DNA of 35,173 nt from Treponema sp. (GTDB lineage Bacteria; Spirochaetota; Spirochaetia; Treponematales; Breznakiellaceae): positions 1 through 35,173 of the forward strand of contig WQSN01000029.1 in the NCBI GenBank assembly GCA_009787835.1. The letters are read 5' to 3'. This document shows, piece after piece, positions 7,838 through 15,714 of the stretch. A program made the translations under genes and the position numbers. Under the pieces are notes generated by a model, which was not told where the DNA came from, searched no databases, and was given only the letters and a program-made list of their open reading frames with translations. Each line of letters starts with the position of its first letter. Within the stretch, counting starts at the first letter, position 1.

Positions 7838-9019
7838 ATGGATTACGCGAATGAGTCATTAAAAAAACATTATCAGTGGCGGGGAAAACTGGATATAGCG
7901 CCAAAGATGCCGGTATCAACACGGGAGGATTTGTCGCTTGCGTATACTCCGGGCGTCGCGCAGCCTTGCCTTGAAATTCAAAAAGATATTGAAAAAAGCT
8001 GGGAGTTAACAGGGCGCTGGAATACGGTTGCTGTTGTTACTGACGGTACTGCAGTTCTTGGTTTGGGCGATATTGGTCCTGAAGCGGGAATGCCAGTAAT
8101 GGAAGGAAAATGCGTATTGTTCAAAGCCTTCGGCGGAGTGGACGCTATTCCCCTGTGCATACGCTCAAAGGAAGTTGACGTAATAGTAGAAACGGTATCA
8201 TTGCTGGCCGGCAGTTTCGGCGGTATAAATCTTGAAGATATTTCAGCGCCCCGCTGTTTTGAAATTGAGCGAAAACTAAAAGCCGGATGCGACATTCCTG
8301 TTTTCCATGATGATCAGCACGGTACGGCCATTGTAACAGCCGCCGCGCTGTTAAACGCGTTAAAGCTGACCGGTAAAAGACTGGATAACATAAGCCTGGT
8401 GATATTGGGCGCGGGAGCCGCTGGCATTGCCGTTATGCGGTTATTACAGGCTCTTGGACTAACAGATGCGGTGTTATGCGACAGACAAGGCGCGATTTAT
8501 AAAGGCAGATCGAATCTAAACAGCGAAAAAGAGCAAATCGCCGAAATTTCCAACAAACAAATGAAGAAAGGAAGCCTGGAAAACGCACTGCGCGGTGCCG
8601 ATGTATTTATCGGCGTTTCAGCTCCCGGCATGGTGACTTCTGACATGGTTAAGTCAATGTCACCTAACGCAATACTGTTCCCGATGTCAAACCCGGTGCC
8701 AGAAATTATGCCTGATATCGCCATCGCCGCCGGAGCCGCAGTCGTTGGAACAGGGCGAAGCGATTTCGCCAACCAGATAAACAATGTCCTGGCCTTCCCT
8801 GGTATCTTCCGGGGAACCCTTGATGTCCGCGCGAGCGACATCAACGACGAAATGAAAATAGCCGCTGCGCACGCTCTGTCAAATCTGGTAAGTGAAAATG
8901 AACTGCGTCCCGGTTACATAATCCCCGCAGCATTTGATCCAAGAGTGAGGGACGCGGTAGCGAAAGCCGCAGCACAAGCGGCTATAAAAAGCGGAGTGGC
9001 GAGAGTAACTAACAGATGA
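7838..9019 (+). CDS. Malic enzyme (malate dehydrogenase, decarboxylating)
   Basis: A 393-residue short-form bacterial malic enzyme converting malate to pyruvate and CO2 with NAD(P) reduction. Family motifs include SLAYTPGVA near residue 30 (catalytic Tyr region), VTDGTAVLGLGDIGP, MEGKCVLFKAFGGVDA (catalytic Lys), FHDDQHGTAIV (metal-binding Asp pair), the GAGAAGIAV nucleotide-binding loop near residue 190, and MSNPVPE. Length and start agree with the short family; longer MaeB proteins carry an extra phosphotransacetylase-like domain that is absent here. The ATG is at the family position although no Shine-Dalgarno precedes it. The coenzyme cannot be decided by eye. The stop codon is followed in the same frame by a nuclease remnant. 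Confidence 0.93.
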   Translation: MDYANESLKKHYQWRGKLDIAPKMPVSTREDLSLAYTPGVAQPCLEIQKDIEKSWELTGRWNTVAVVTDGTAVLGLGDIGPEAGMPVMEGKCVLFKAFGGVDAIPLCIRSKEVDVIVETVSLLAGSFGGINLEDISAPRCFEIERKLKAGCDIPVFHDDQHGTAIVTAAALLNALKLTGKRLDNISLVILGAGAAGIAVMRLLQALGLTDAVLCDRQGAIYKGRSNLNSEKEQIAEISNKQMKKGSLENALRGADVFIGVSAPGMVTSDMVKSMSPNAILFPMSNPVPEIMPDIAIAAGAAVVGTGRSDFANQINNVLAFPGIFRGTLDVRASDINDEMKIAAAHALSNLVSENELRPGYIIPAAFDPRVRDAVAKAAAQAAIKSGVARVTNR

Positions 9020-9325
9020 GAAATTAGAAGAAGCGCTATAAAATATTGTTCAAAACATGATATACTTAAAGAGTATCTGGAAATTCATGGTTCGGAGATA
9101 TTAAATATGATATTAGAAGAATGGAACACAGAAGACGCAATCGCCTATGCGCGCAAAGAAGGCCGCGAAGAAGGCCGTGGAGAGGGTCGTGAAGAGGGTT
9201 TAGTAGAAGGTCGTGAAGAAGGACATAAAGAAGTATTCGATTTATTATCTCAGGGGTTATCTTTTGAAGACATAAAACTTAGATTAATGCAAAACGCTGA
9301 TAGTTATAGCAATTTAACACAGTAA
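9020..9325 (+). pseudogene. Remnant of Rpn/PD-(D/E)XK-type transposase, C-terminal part
   Basis: After the malic-enzyme stop the same frame stays open for 101 codons. It reads AIKYCSKHDILKEYLEIHG, then LNMILEEWNTEDAIA, then a run of REEG repeats, the hallmark C-terminal part of the Rpn (YhgA-like, PDDEXK_2) nuclease family. An internal ATG at 9107 would give a 72-residue peptide. The preceding bases read EKLEEAL in another frame (9018-9038), which would join naturally to the IKYC segment, so a frameshift seems to be present. The N-terminal nuclease domain is missing altogether. I take this as the decayed 3' end of a mobile-family gene left against malic enzyme, not a functional protein. Confidence 0.7.
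9157..9222 (+). repeat. In-frame degenerate 12-bp tandem repeats (REEG)
   Basis: About five imperfect copies of a 12-bp unit, for example GGCCGCGAAGAA and GGTCGTGAAGAG, encode repeated Gly-Arg-Glu-Glu blocks. This is typical of the variable tail of Rpn-family proteins and can expand or contract by slippage. Confidence 0.7.
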
Positions 9326-9435
9326 AGCGGAGATAATGAACGAACACCGCTGCTTACGCTAAACTTGACCTACAGAATATTTAATAATTATTTACCCATC
9401 CCGCGTGTAATTAAAAAAATCTTCCCCAAATAAAA

Positions 9436-9469
9436 AAAACAGAACAGATCAAATGACCTGTTCTGTTTT
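9436..9469 (-). terminator. Rho-independent terminator, possibly bidirectional
   Basis: A perfect 12-bp inverted repeat (AAAACAGAACAG at 9436-9447, complement at 9458-9469) with a 10-nt loop. On the minus strand it is followed by a T-rich run (plus-strand As at 9432-9439), placing it about 40 bp after the stop of the barrel protein gene. On the plus strand a shorter T stretch also follows, so it may serve both sides. A second small hairpin (ACCCGC / GCGGGT, 9480-9498) lies between it and the gene. Confidence 0.8.
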
Positions 9470-9507
9470 ATTACATCCAACCCGCGCAAATTGCGGGTCC
9501 TCAATTA

Positions 9508-10269
9508 TTAGAAATTGACGCCTACATTAAGATATGGACCAATTCTGATCCTGGGACCGTAATCACTCATAAGCCCACTGTTACTAGAATATTCATCACC
9601 ATTTGTCATATATTTCGTTTCATTTTGAATTGCAATGAATCCCAAGCCTAAATTTGCGCCAAACTCAAAAATAAGATTCATTTTACCAACTAATGGCAGA
9701 TGATACTGTAATGCCGGGGTTATTCCGATACCAAAGTTCATTTCTGAATATTCTCTTTTTCCCTTATAAGTAAGACTAGGATTAGAAGTATAATAATACC
9801 ACCAATCGTAACTTGCCATATCCATGTTTAACAGAATACCGGCATCCGCTACAAAAGCTAAACCGGAATCTCCAATGTGCGCTCTTAAGGTGCCGCCGAG
9901 TAGTCCGCCCATGTTCATCATATAGTTATAATTACTTCCTGAAGGTTTCCAACCGTCCATTGTTTGGTTTACAAAACCATAGTTCAGCATAATAACAACG
10001 CCAATCTGTATACCGGTGTCGCCGGGTTCAGCTAAATAACCGCGGGCGCCAATATTAATTGAAGGGATTAACATTTTACCGTTCATCTCTGCCTTTGTAT
10101 CCCAATTGTTAACTTTCTGGAAATCCATGTTGAATTGGAAGCCAACAAATGTCTCTACCGGAACTCCTTCGTTTACATCGACATAATCGCTGTCGCTTGA
10201 TTGGGCGAATGCTGTCGTCCCGGCCAGTATGAACATTAATACCAATGCTCCTGTAAAAAATTTCTTCAT
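9508..10269 (-). CDS. Outer-membrane beta-barrel protein, family unknown
   Basis: A 253-residue protein beginning with a classical signal peptide (MKKFFTGALVLM..., likely cleavage after AFA near residue 22). The mature part alternates polar and aromatic residues in amphipathic strands, is rich in Gly, Asn, Tyr and Met, and ends YLNVGVNF. The terminal Phe is the usual recognition signal for barrel assembly. I do not recognise a named porin family. The ATG at 10269 has AGGAGA upstream. It has its own terminator downstream and is separated from the next minus-strand gene by a folded terminator, so it is probably a single-gene transcript. An envelope or porin-like role is inferred. Confidence 0.75.
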   Translation of the reverse strand: MKKFFTGALVLMFILAGTTAFAQSSDSDYVDVNEGVPVETFVGFQFNMDFQKVNNWDTKAEMNGKMLIPSINIGARGYLAEPGDTGIQIGVVIMLNYGFVNQTMDGWKPSGSNYNYMMNMGGLLGGTLRAHIGDSGLAFVADAGILLNMDMASYDWWYYYTSNPSLTYKGKREYSEMNFGIGITPALQYHLPLVGKMNLIFEFGANLGLGFIAIQNETKYMTNGDEYSSNSGLMSDYGPRIRIGPYLNVGVNF

Positions 10270-10359
10270 CTTACTCTCCTGTTTACTTGCTCTGCATTTA
10301 TTACACCTGACAGATGTATATATAATAACCCCTTTTTTTGGTCACTATATCAAAAATAA

Positions 10360-10409
10360 AACCTGTCCGGAAACCCTGAAACCCAGGGTTCAGGACTCCT
10401 GAACAGGTT
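10360..10409 (-). terminator. Branched (three-stem) terminator
   Basis: An outer stem pairs AACCTGT (10360-10366) with ACAGGTT (10403-10409). Inside it sit two further hairpins: AACCCTG/CAGGGTT (10372-10378 with 10384-10390) and TTCAGG/CCTGAA (10389-10394 with 10398-10403), sharing a few edge bases. On the minus strand a TTTTATTTTT-like run follows. It lies 4 bp after the stop of the CsgG-like lipoprotein gene and should end its transcript. Confidence 0.75.
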
Positions 10410-10413
10410 AGTC

Positions 10414-11766
10414 TTACAGATTCCAGTTTGCGCTGGTGTCGCTTGAATAAACTGTTGTCCTTGTTGACATATCGAATACTTCAAGCTTCAGGCGGCGCAT
10501 ACTGCCGATTCCTGTTACTTCTATTGTTATCATTGTATTGGCGCCCGCGGCGTTTCCAATACTGAAGAAGTCATCATCGCTTACAACGCCCGACATTTGG
10601 AAATTCTCTTCCGCTTCCATTAATCTGGTATTGTTCCTGTCTACTACAGTTACCCCGGCTTTAAGAAGACCCGCTGTAATGCCGTCTACAACCTGAAGCG
10701 CCAGCGCTCTCTCTCCGCTTTCGGACTTGTTCACAATCCAAATCTGGGATCTGGCGTTAATCGCTTTTCGAATCTCGCCGATTGCGTATTCCTGAACTTT
10801 TTCCCTCTGACTGCGCGTATCGGCGTACTCTGAAGAAAGCATTCCCTGTTCCGTAATATAACTGTTCAAACGATCCATTTGTGTTTTAGCTTTTGGATTG
10901 CCAGAATCCTGGTAAAGGTTTGTCATCAATTGCACCGCTTCCTGTAATTCACCCAAAGCTTCGTGCAGATATGCCGCGTTAATTGCCGCCGCGACACTGC
11001 CGTAAGTTTTATATGTGTCCAGGTAGCCGTTAAGAGCAACTTTATAATTTCCTTCCTTTACATAGGAAAAAATTGCATCCATCTGTTTTACCAGATTCTT
11101 GTCTTTGGATGTTTCTTTCTCCAGAGTGCGTTTTTCTGTAGCCGTGTACGGCGCTACGTCTTTATAAAGGTCCGCAAGCCTGTTGCTGACAATGGTCTGA
11201 GCTAACCTTGACGGATTGGCCAGTTCGCTGTAGTTTTCTTTTTCTTCATAATTTCTTCCCATCTTGCTGGCTGTGCCGATAATGCTTCCGTCTCTGGAAC
11301 GGTAAAAACTGTATTCAAAAGCCAGTTCAACTTCCCGTCTGTATAAGGTAACAAGTTCAGTGGAATCTGTTCTATAGTTGTACCTTTCTACCTGCCTTGA
11401 AGACTCGTTTATATTCAGGGATATAATATTACCTGTAAATAACGCGTCAACATGGTTCTCGATACTTTCATTGTTTGACTGCAGCCTCTGGATTTCGGCG
11501 GGATTAACCAATGTAAAGTGATTTGTTCCCTGGATTCTGGTGGTAGCGGTCGAGGTAAGCATCTGGGTTACCTCATTGTGCAGGCTTGAATTTTCCCTGG
11601 ATGTAAAGGGCATTACAGCAATACGCCTGATACCGGTAGTGTTAATCGTCGGCGTCCTCGGTACGCTCAAAGTGATTGTCATCGACGCGCACCCTGATAA
11701 AATCAGCGTTGTCAATACAACAAGCGCTGTCAATACGGCAAGCGATGCCCTGTGTTTTTGAATCAT
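10414..11766 (-). CDS. Lipoprotein with CsgG-like and TPR-like regions
   Basis: A 450-residue predicted lipoprotein: a basic N-terminus, a hydrophobic helix and the lipobox LSGC at about 22-25. After the Cys comes a region like CsgG/LpoB-type domains (IRRIAVMPF, TTRIQ, LVNPAEIQRLQ, ALFTGNI), then a helical segment with TPR-like pattern (GNYKVALNGYLDTY, AYLHEALGELQEAVQL), then a second CsgG/LpoB-like stretch (VDGITAGLLKAGVTVVDRN, IGNAAGANTMITIEVTG, FDMSTRTTVYSS). The start at 11766 is preferred over an ATG 21 bp upstream because AAGGAG precedes it by six bases. Proteins of this kind act at the outer membrane or periplasm in secretion or peptidoglycan regulation. The domain names are inferred from pattern; the lipoprotein call is firm. 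Confidence 0.75.
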   Translation of the reverse strand: MIQKHRASLAVLTALVVLTTLILSGCASMTITLSVPRTPTINTTGIRRIAVMPFTSRENSSLHNEVTQMLTSTATTRIQGTNHFTLVNPAEIQRLQSNNESIENHVDALFTGNIISLNINESSRQVERYNYRTDSTELVTLYRREVELAFEYSFYRSRDGSIIGTASKMGRNYEEKENYSELANPSRLAQTIVSNRLADLYKDVAPYTATEKRTLEKETSKDKNLVKQMDAIFSYVKEGNYKVALNGYLDTYKTYGSVAAAINAAYLHEALGELQEAVQLMTNLYQDSGNPKAKTQMDRLNSYITEQGMLSSEYADTRSQREKVQEYAIGEIRKAINARSQIWIVNKSESGERALALQVVDGITAGLLKAGVTVVDRNNTRLMEAEENFQMSGVVSDDDFFSIGNAAGANTMITIEVTGIGSMRRLKLEVFDMSTRTTVYSSDTSANWNL

Positions 11767-11794
11767 GATTTTCTCCTTTGTACTCATAATTAAT

Positions 11795-11824
11795 ATATTA
11801 CAAGAATAAAAGAATTTCTTGCAA
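11795..11824 (-). promoter_or_regulatory. Putative promoter of the CsgG-like lipoprotein gene
   Basis: On the minus strand TTGCAA (11819-11824) and TAATAT (11795-11800) are separated by 18 bp, matching four or five of six consensus bases each. The site lies about 30 bp before the chosen start codon. The surrounding region is very AT-rich, so chance matches are possible. Confidence 0.4.
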
Positions 11825-11910
11825 TTTGTAAATTATTCCAAAAAAAATATTAAATGTCTATAGAATTTCATTTAAAATAAAAAATTTTATTTTCTGCCAT
11901 GTTTTACCTG

Positions 11911-11939
11911 TTTACCCGGATACAGTTTACTACTATAAT
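11911..11939 (+). promoter_or_regulatory. Putative promoter of malQ
   Basis: TTTACC (11911-11916) and a perfect TATAAT (11934-11939) are separated by 17 bp. The start codon lies 20 bp after the -10, with GGGGGAAG as ribosome site in between. This gives a short 5' leader with no room for a riboswitch. Confidence 0.55.
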
Positions 11940-11958
11940 ATGCTAAACGGGGGAAGTC

Positions 11959-14004
11959 ATGGAAAAACAAATTACCAAAAAACGTCTGCTTGGAGTGGTA
12001 GTTCCTGTAGGGGCGCTGCGAAGTAAAAACGGTATCGGAGCAGGTGAATTTTCCGATTTGACCGAATTTGCCCAATTTTGTAAAAAAATGAATTTGGGGC
12101 TTATTCAGATTTTACCTGTGAATGATACCGGTTTTGAAAGTTCTCCTTACGCGAGCTTAACCGCCAATGGCCTGCATCCCCTGTATCTTCGTATCGAGGA
12201 ACTGGATGAATACGGGGCAGCGGACGCTTCCATAAAAACCCAGGTAAGCAAGGCTAAGAAAAAATTTGATAAGGATATCCGTTTCTCCCATTATAATGTT
12301 TTAAAAGAAAAACTTGAAATCTGCCGTTCCATCTATAACGCGAACAAAACCGCAATTCTTAAGAGCGCAGGTGATGAAAAGAGTAAATTATCAAAATGGA
12401 TAAAATTAAATCACTGGGTAGTGGAATACGCGGTATACCGCAGGCTGAAAGAAGCCAACAGTGAAAAATCATGGAAGGAGTGGAAAGACTATCAGACTGT
12501 AACCGCTTCTGATATGGAAAAATTATGGAATGACAAGAAATTGCTGGAAGAGCATCTTTTCTGGGTCTGGCTTCAGCAGGCTCTGGATACCCAATTCTCA
12601 AAAGCTGCCAAAGCTGTCGCAGACGAGGGGATAGTTCTTGAAGGCGATCTGCCGATTTTAATGAATGAAGACTCCTGCGATGTCTGGGCTCATCCGGAGA
12701 TTTTTATCCAGGAGCTTTCCGCCGGAGCGCCGCCTGATATGTACAGTCCCGACGGTCAGAACTGGGGTTTTCCCATTTACAACTGGGAAGCGCAGGAAAA
12801 GGACAATTATTCATGGTGGCGCAGACGGCTGGAAACAGCGGGAAAATATTACCATGCTTACCGTATCGATCACGTTCTTGGATTCTTTCGTATTTGGGCG
12901 TGTTCCCGCAGGGATATATCCGCCGTTTTGGGGCGTTATGTTCCATATAAGCCCGTCACATTAAAAGAATTAAAAAGCCTGAAATTTGACGAAAGCAGAA
13001 TCCGCTGGATAACTCAGCCGCATATTCCCACAGGTGATATATGGGATGCGTTAAAATTCAATTGGGGCGGCGGTTATTCCGATTCAGAAATCGCTTCGGC
13101 GGCTAATGATGTTTTTTCAAAAGTTTTAACCCGTGTTAATAATGATGAAGAACTGTGGCTATTTAATAATACCATAAAAGGGGAGAAAGACATTATCGGC
13201 GCGGATATTCATCCTGCCGTACATAAATACCTTCTTGCAAAATGGAGTGACAGAACCTTCCATGAATTTGAAAAAGGCAAATACTTCCCTGCCTGGTACT
13301 ACAGAAATTCAATGTCTTATAACAGTTTATCACATACAGAAAAAAACGACCTCGCCGTTTTGCTTGAAAAACACGATAAAGAATCCCAAAAAATCTGGGA
13401 AGATCATGGAAAGAAGCTTCTGTCAATTTTAGTAGAATCTTCCAATATGCTTCCCTGCGCCGAAGATTTAGGAGCAGTTCCAGAGTGCGTTCCGCTGGTT
13501 CTTGCAAATCTGAATATTCTGGGGCTTCGCGTTGTACGCTGGTTCCGTAGTTGGAATAAGGAAGGACATCCATATATACAGTTTGAAAAATATCCGGTTT
13601 TAAGTGTTTGCACTCCGGCAGTCCATGACAGCTCTACAGTACGGGAATGGTGGGAAAAAGAGACGAATCAGGAACAGTTTTCAGGGTTTATCGGGGTTCC
13701 TTCACTGCCAAAAATCTATAATCCGGGAACCGCGAGGATAATACTGTCAAAAATAGCCTCATCAAGCTCGGTTTTCCGGGTTTTCCAGGTACAGGATCTG
13801 CTTCATCTGTCCAATAAATGGTATTCAAAAGACCCCGCCTCTGAAAGGATAAATGTTCCTGGTACAGTAAATAATTTTAACTGGTCTTACCGGCTTCCGG
13901 CCCTCATCGAAGATATTGCCAAAGATAAAGAACTTATTCAGGCAGTCATCGAATTAAGTGAAATAAAACCTTTTAAAAAAAATAAATCTGAAATAAAAAC
14001 TTGA
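11959..14004 (+). CDS. malQ: 4-alpha-glucanotransferase (amylomaltase)
   Basis: A 681-residue GH77 enzyme that transfers alpha-1,4-glucan segments, used in maltodextrin or glycogen metabolism in the cytoplasm. Motifs: the family N-terminus GVVVPVGALRSKNGIGAGEFSDL, shown in part here as GIGAGEF; EGDLPILMNEDSCDVW (about 230); YRIDHVLGFFRIW with the nucleophile Asp (about 303); and CAEDLGAVPE with the acid/base Glu (about 500). It is longer than the Thermus-type enzyme (about 500) but in the range of the larger plant DPE2-like and bacterial forms, without an obvious extra N-terminal carbohydrate-binding domain. It stands alone between two lipoprotein loci. Its TGA stop lies within the -35 element of the next promoter. 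Confidence 0.9.
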   Translation: MEKQITKKRLLGVVVPVGALRSKNGIGAGEFSDLTEFAQFCKKMNLGLIQILPVNDTGFESSPYASLTANGLHPLYLRIEELDEYGAADASIKTQVSKAKKKFDKDIRFSHYNVLKEKLEICRSIYNANKTAILKSAGDEKSKLSKWIKLNHWVVEYAVYRRLKEANSEKSWKEWKDYQTVTASDMEKLWNDKKLLEEHLFWVWLQQALDTQFSKAAKAVADEGIVLEGDLPILMNEDSCDVWAHPEIFIQELSAGAPPDMYSPDGQNWGFPIYNWEAQEKDNYSWWRRRLETAGKYYHAYRIDHVLGFFRIWACSRRDISAVLGRYVPYKPVTLKELKSLKFDESRIRWITQPHIPTGDIWDALKFNWGGGYSDSEIASAANDVFSKVLTRVNNDEELWLFNNTIKGEKDIIGADIHPAVHKYLLAKWSDRTFHEFEKGKYFPAWYYRNSMSYNSLSHTEKNDLAVLLEKHDKESQKIWEDHGKKLLSILVESSNMLPCAEDLGAVPECVPLVLANLNILGLRVVRWFRSWNKEGHPYIQFEKYPVLSVCTPAVHDSSTVREWWEKETNQEQFSGFIGVPSLPKIYNPGTARIILSKIASSSSVFRVFQVQDLLHLSNKWYSKDPASERINVPGTVNNFNWSYRLPALIEDIAKDKELIQAVIELSEIKPFKKNKSEIKT

Positions 14005-14029
14005 CATTTTTTTTTTTTTGTGGTATTTA
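14001..14029 (+). promoter_or_regulatory. Putative promoter with T13 tract in the spacer
   Basis: A perfect TTGACA (14001-14006) overlaps the malQ stop codon. It is followed by 13 consecutive T (14007-14019), then TATTTA (14024-14029) at 17-bp spacing. The -10 is weak (three of six). A homopolymer in the spacer can change length by replication slippage and so alter promoter strength. The leader to the ATG at 14142 is about 105 nt. Confidence 0.45.
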
Positions 14030-14141
14030 TTCCTGTAACGGTAAATTACACTTTGGATTATTGTAAAAAAATCATAAAGGGTGGTTTATTAAAAAAAATG
14101 TTCCCTGTATTAGGAACTAAAAAAATTAAGGAGAAAGAATT

Positions 14142-14777
14142 ATGAAGAAAACAACATGTATCATTGCTATCATTGCAATGGTAGCGGCATTGTTTGCCTC
14201 CTGCGCAACAGGCGGCGGCGGTGGCGGCGGAAGCGGCTCGGTTTCATCATCTGGTGCGGCGGCATCCAGCACAAGCGTTAGAAAATCTGCCAGCAGAGTT
14301 CCAGAGGGAATTATGAACGCTCTTATTAATGCTCCGGAAGATGCATTAGTCGGTATCGGCAGCGCAAAAATGGGTACAGAATCAATGTCAAGAACAACTG
14401 CGACACTCCGCGCCCGTGCAGAAATTTCCAGGCAGATGAGCACAATGATCCAGGACATGATCCGGGATTATACAGCGTCAAGCGAAGTAGACCCGTCAGC
14501 GACATTGTCATTTACAGAAAACATCACGGTAGCGCTCTCAAAAGCGGAATTAACAGGTTCCAGAGTAACATTTTTTGAGTATACAGATGATGGTACTTGC
14601 TATGTTGTAGTAACTCTTGGTCAGTCAAATGCAGCGGAAATCATCAATCAGCAGCAGGCAGCCGCAAAACTGGCAGTTCCCGCCATGGCATCCTTCAATG
14701 CTGAAGATCGCATGAAAGAAGCTTTTGCCTCAAACTATAACAAAGAAGTTCAGGTCAACACTACTGCAGGTAACTAA
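14142..14777 (+). CDS. LPP20-like lipoprotein 1
   Basis: A 211-residue predicted lipoprotein with lipobox FASC near residue 20, then a run of seven Gly codons (14211-14231) that serves as a flexible spacer after the lipidated Cys. The body (VGIGSAKMGTESMSRTTATLRARAEISRQMSTMIQD, quoted here only by its keys VGIGSAKM and ARAEISRQM, and later FFEYTDDGTCYVVVTL) has the LPP20 layout: an IGxG strand, an Ala/Arg-rich helix, then a strand of the form YVVVTL. LPP20 relatives include FlgP-type outer-membrane lipoproteins; function varies. AAGGAG precedes the ATG. It is the first of three such genes and ends at a strong terminator. Confidence 0.75.
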   Translation: MKKTTCIIAIIAMVAALFASCATGGGGGGGSGSVSSSGAAASSTSVRKSASRVPEGIMNALINAPEDALVGIGSAKMGTESMSRTTATLRARAEISRQMSTMIQDMIRDYTASSEVDPSATLSFTENITVALSKAELTGSRVTFFEYTDDGTCYVVVTLGQSNAAEIINQQQAAAKLAVPAMASFNAEDRMKEAFASNYNKEVQVNTTAGN

Positions 14778-14785
14778 TCCATTAT

Positions 14786-14811
14786 GCGGGGCGGTCTTCG
14801 CCCCGCTTTTT
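14786..14811 (+). terminator. Strong Rho-independent terminator
   Basis: GCGGGGCG (14786-14793) pairs perfectly with CGCCCCGC (14799-14806) over a 5-nt loop and is followed directly by TTTTT. It sits 9 bp after the stop of the first LPP20-like gene and only 18 bp before the next start codon. The downstream lipoprotein genes must then depend on read-through or a promoter within the upstream gene. Confidence 0.9.
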
Positions 14812-14829
14812 AATTCAAAAAGGAAAAAT

Positions 14830-15672
14830 ATGTTGAAAAAATCCTGGCTGCTTTTTCTGTTATTACCATTATTTCTAATGTCATGTTTCAGTATAGGTAC
14901 AGGCTTTAATGTATCAGAGAACAGGCATACTCAATCTGCATCTGTAAGAACGCAGTATAGTGAAATCTCCATGCAGGAACAAAGTGATCTGGGGCTTTGG
15001 GTTTCCGGTCCGCTTAACGGTCAGTTTGTGATTATTGGAGTATCCGGAAGGCTTTCAAGACCGGCAGACGAGATTGACGCCGCAAAACTGGATGCCGCTC
15101 GAAAAGTATCCATGTATAACGGAATACAGGGTAGTGTGGAATACGCAATCACCTCAGGATCAGCAGGTTTTTTTGACTACTCATCAGAGTCCAAACTTGA
15201 ATTAAATTACGACACCAATTATCAGAATTATGTATCAGATTTATCATTTGATCCTGAAAAAGATGTCTTAAGAGCCACAGGCGCAACGTATATTCGTTTT
15301 ACCTACAGCGGGATTTCCTCAAACCTGAATTATACTCCGGAAAAAAGCAATGAACGTCCGGCCTGGGTTAACAATCTGAACATACCTCATTTCGATGGTT
15401 ATGATACAGTTGTCGGATTTGCCGGCAGGAGAAACAGAATAAGGGATACTATCCAGGCATCCTGTGAATCCGCCGCGGCCAGACTGATTGAAAACGTTTC
15501 AACAAGTGTTTCAAGCCAGGACCATTCTACTACCATGCAAAGAACCAGTTCCGCAACAGCAACTTATGTTTACAGCGAAGGCCGGTTAAGTAATTTTCAG
15601 GTTCTCGCTTTCTGGATAGATCCTGTTTCAGGAGCGGTATCAACATTGGCTGCAGCCCGTATTTCAAAATAA
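14830..15672 (+). CDS. LPP20-like lipoprotein 2
   Basis: A 280-residue predicted lipoprotein with a short hydrophobic leader and lipobox LMSC at about 16-19. Two related segments follow the same strand-helix logic as LPP20 domains: FVIIGVSGRLSRPADEI with an Asp/Ala-rich helix (AAKLDAARKVSMY), and later TVVGFAGRRNRIRDTI with ASCESAAARLIEN. This suggests an internal duplication. The start at 14830 has AAAAGGAAAA upstream; a longer open frame begins at 14725 but would cross the terminator and overlap the previous gene. It is 42 bp before the third lipoprotein gene. The family call is by pattern; the function is unknown. Confidence 0.68.
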   Translation: MLKKSWLLFLLLPLFLMSCFSIGTGFNVSENRHTQSASVRTQYSEISMQEQSDLGLWVSGPLNGQFVIIGVSGRLSRPADEIDAAKLDAARKVSMYNGIQGSVEYAITSGSAGFFDYSSESKLELNYDTNYQNYVSDLSFDPEKDVLRATGATYIRFTYSGISSNLNYTPEKSNERPAWVNNLNIPHFDGYDTVVGFAGRRNRIRDTIQASCESAAARLIENVSTSVSSQDHSTTMQRTSSATATYVYSEGRLSNFQVLAFWIDPVSGAVSTLAAARISK

Positions 15673-15714
15673 TTTACAGTTTAAAGTGATAAAAAATTAA
15701 AGGAGAGAAATATC

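Noticed and set aside
9157-9222. CRISPR-like repeats
   Set aside because: The repeats are contiguous 12-bp in-frame units without spacers and encode the REEG tail of an Rpn remnant.
14785-14830. Start of the second LPP20-like gene at 14725
   Set aside because: The longer frame runs through a strong terminator hairpin and overlaps the preceding gene; the ATG at 14830 gives a proper signal peptide and ribosome site.
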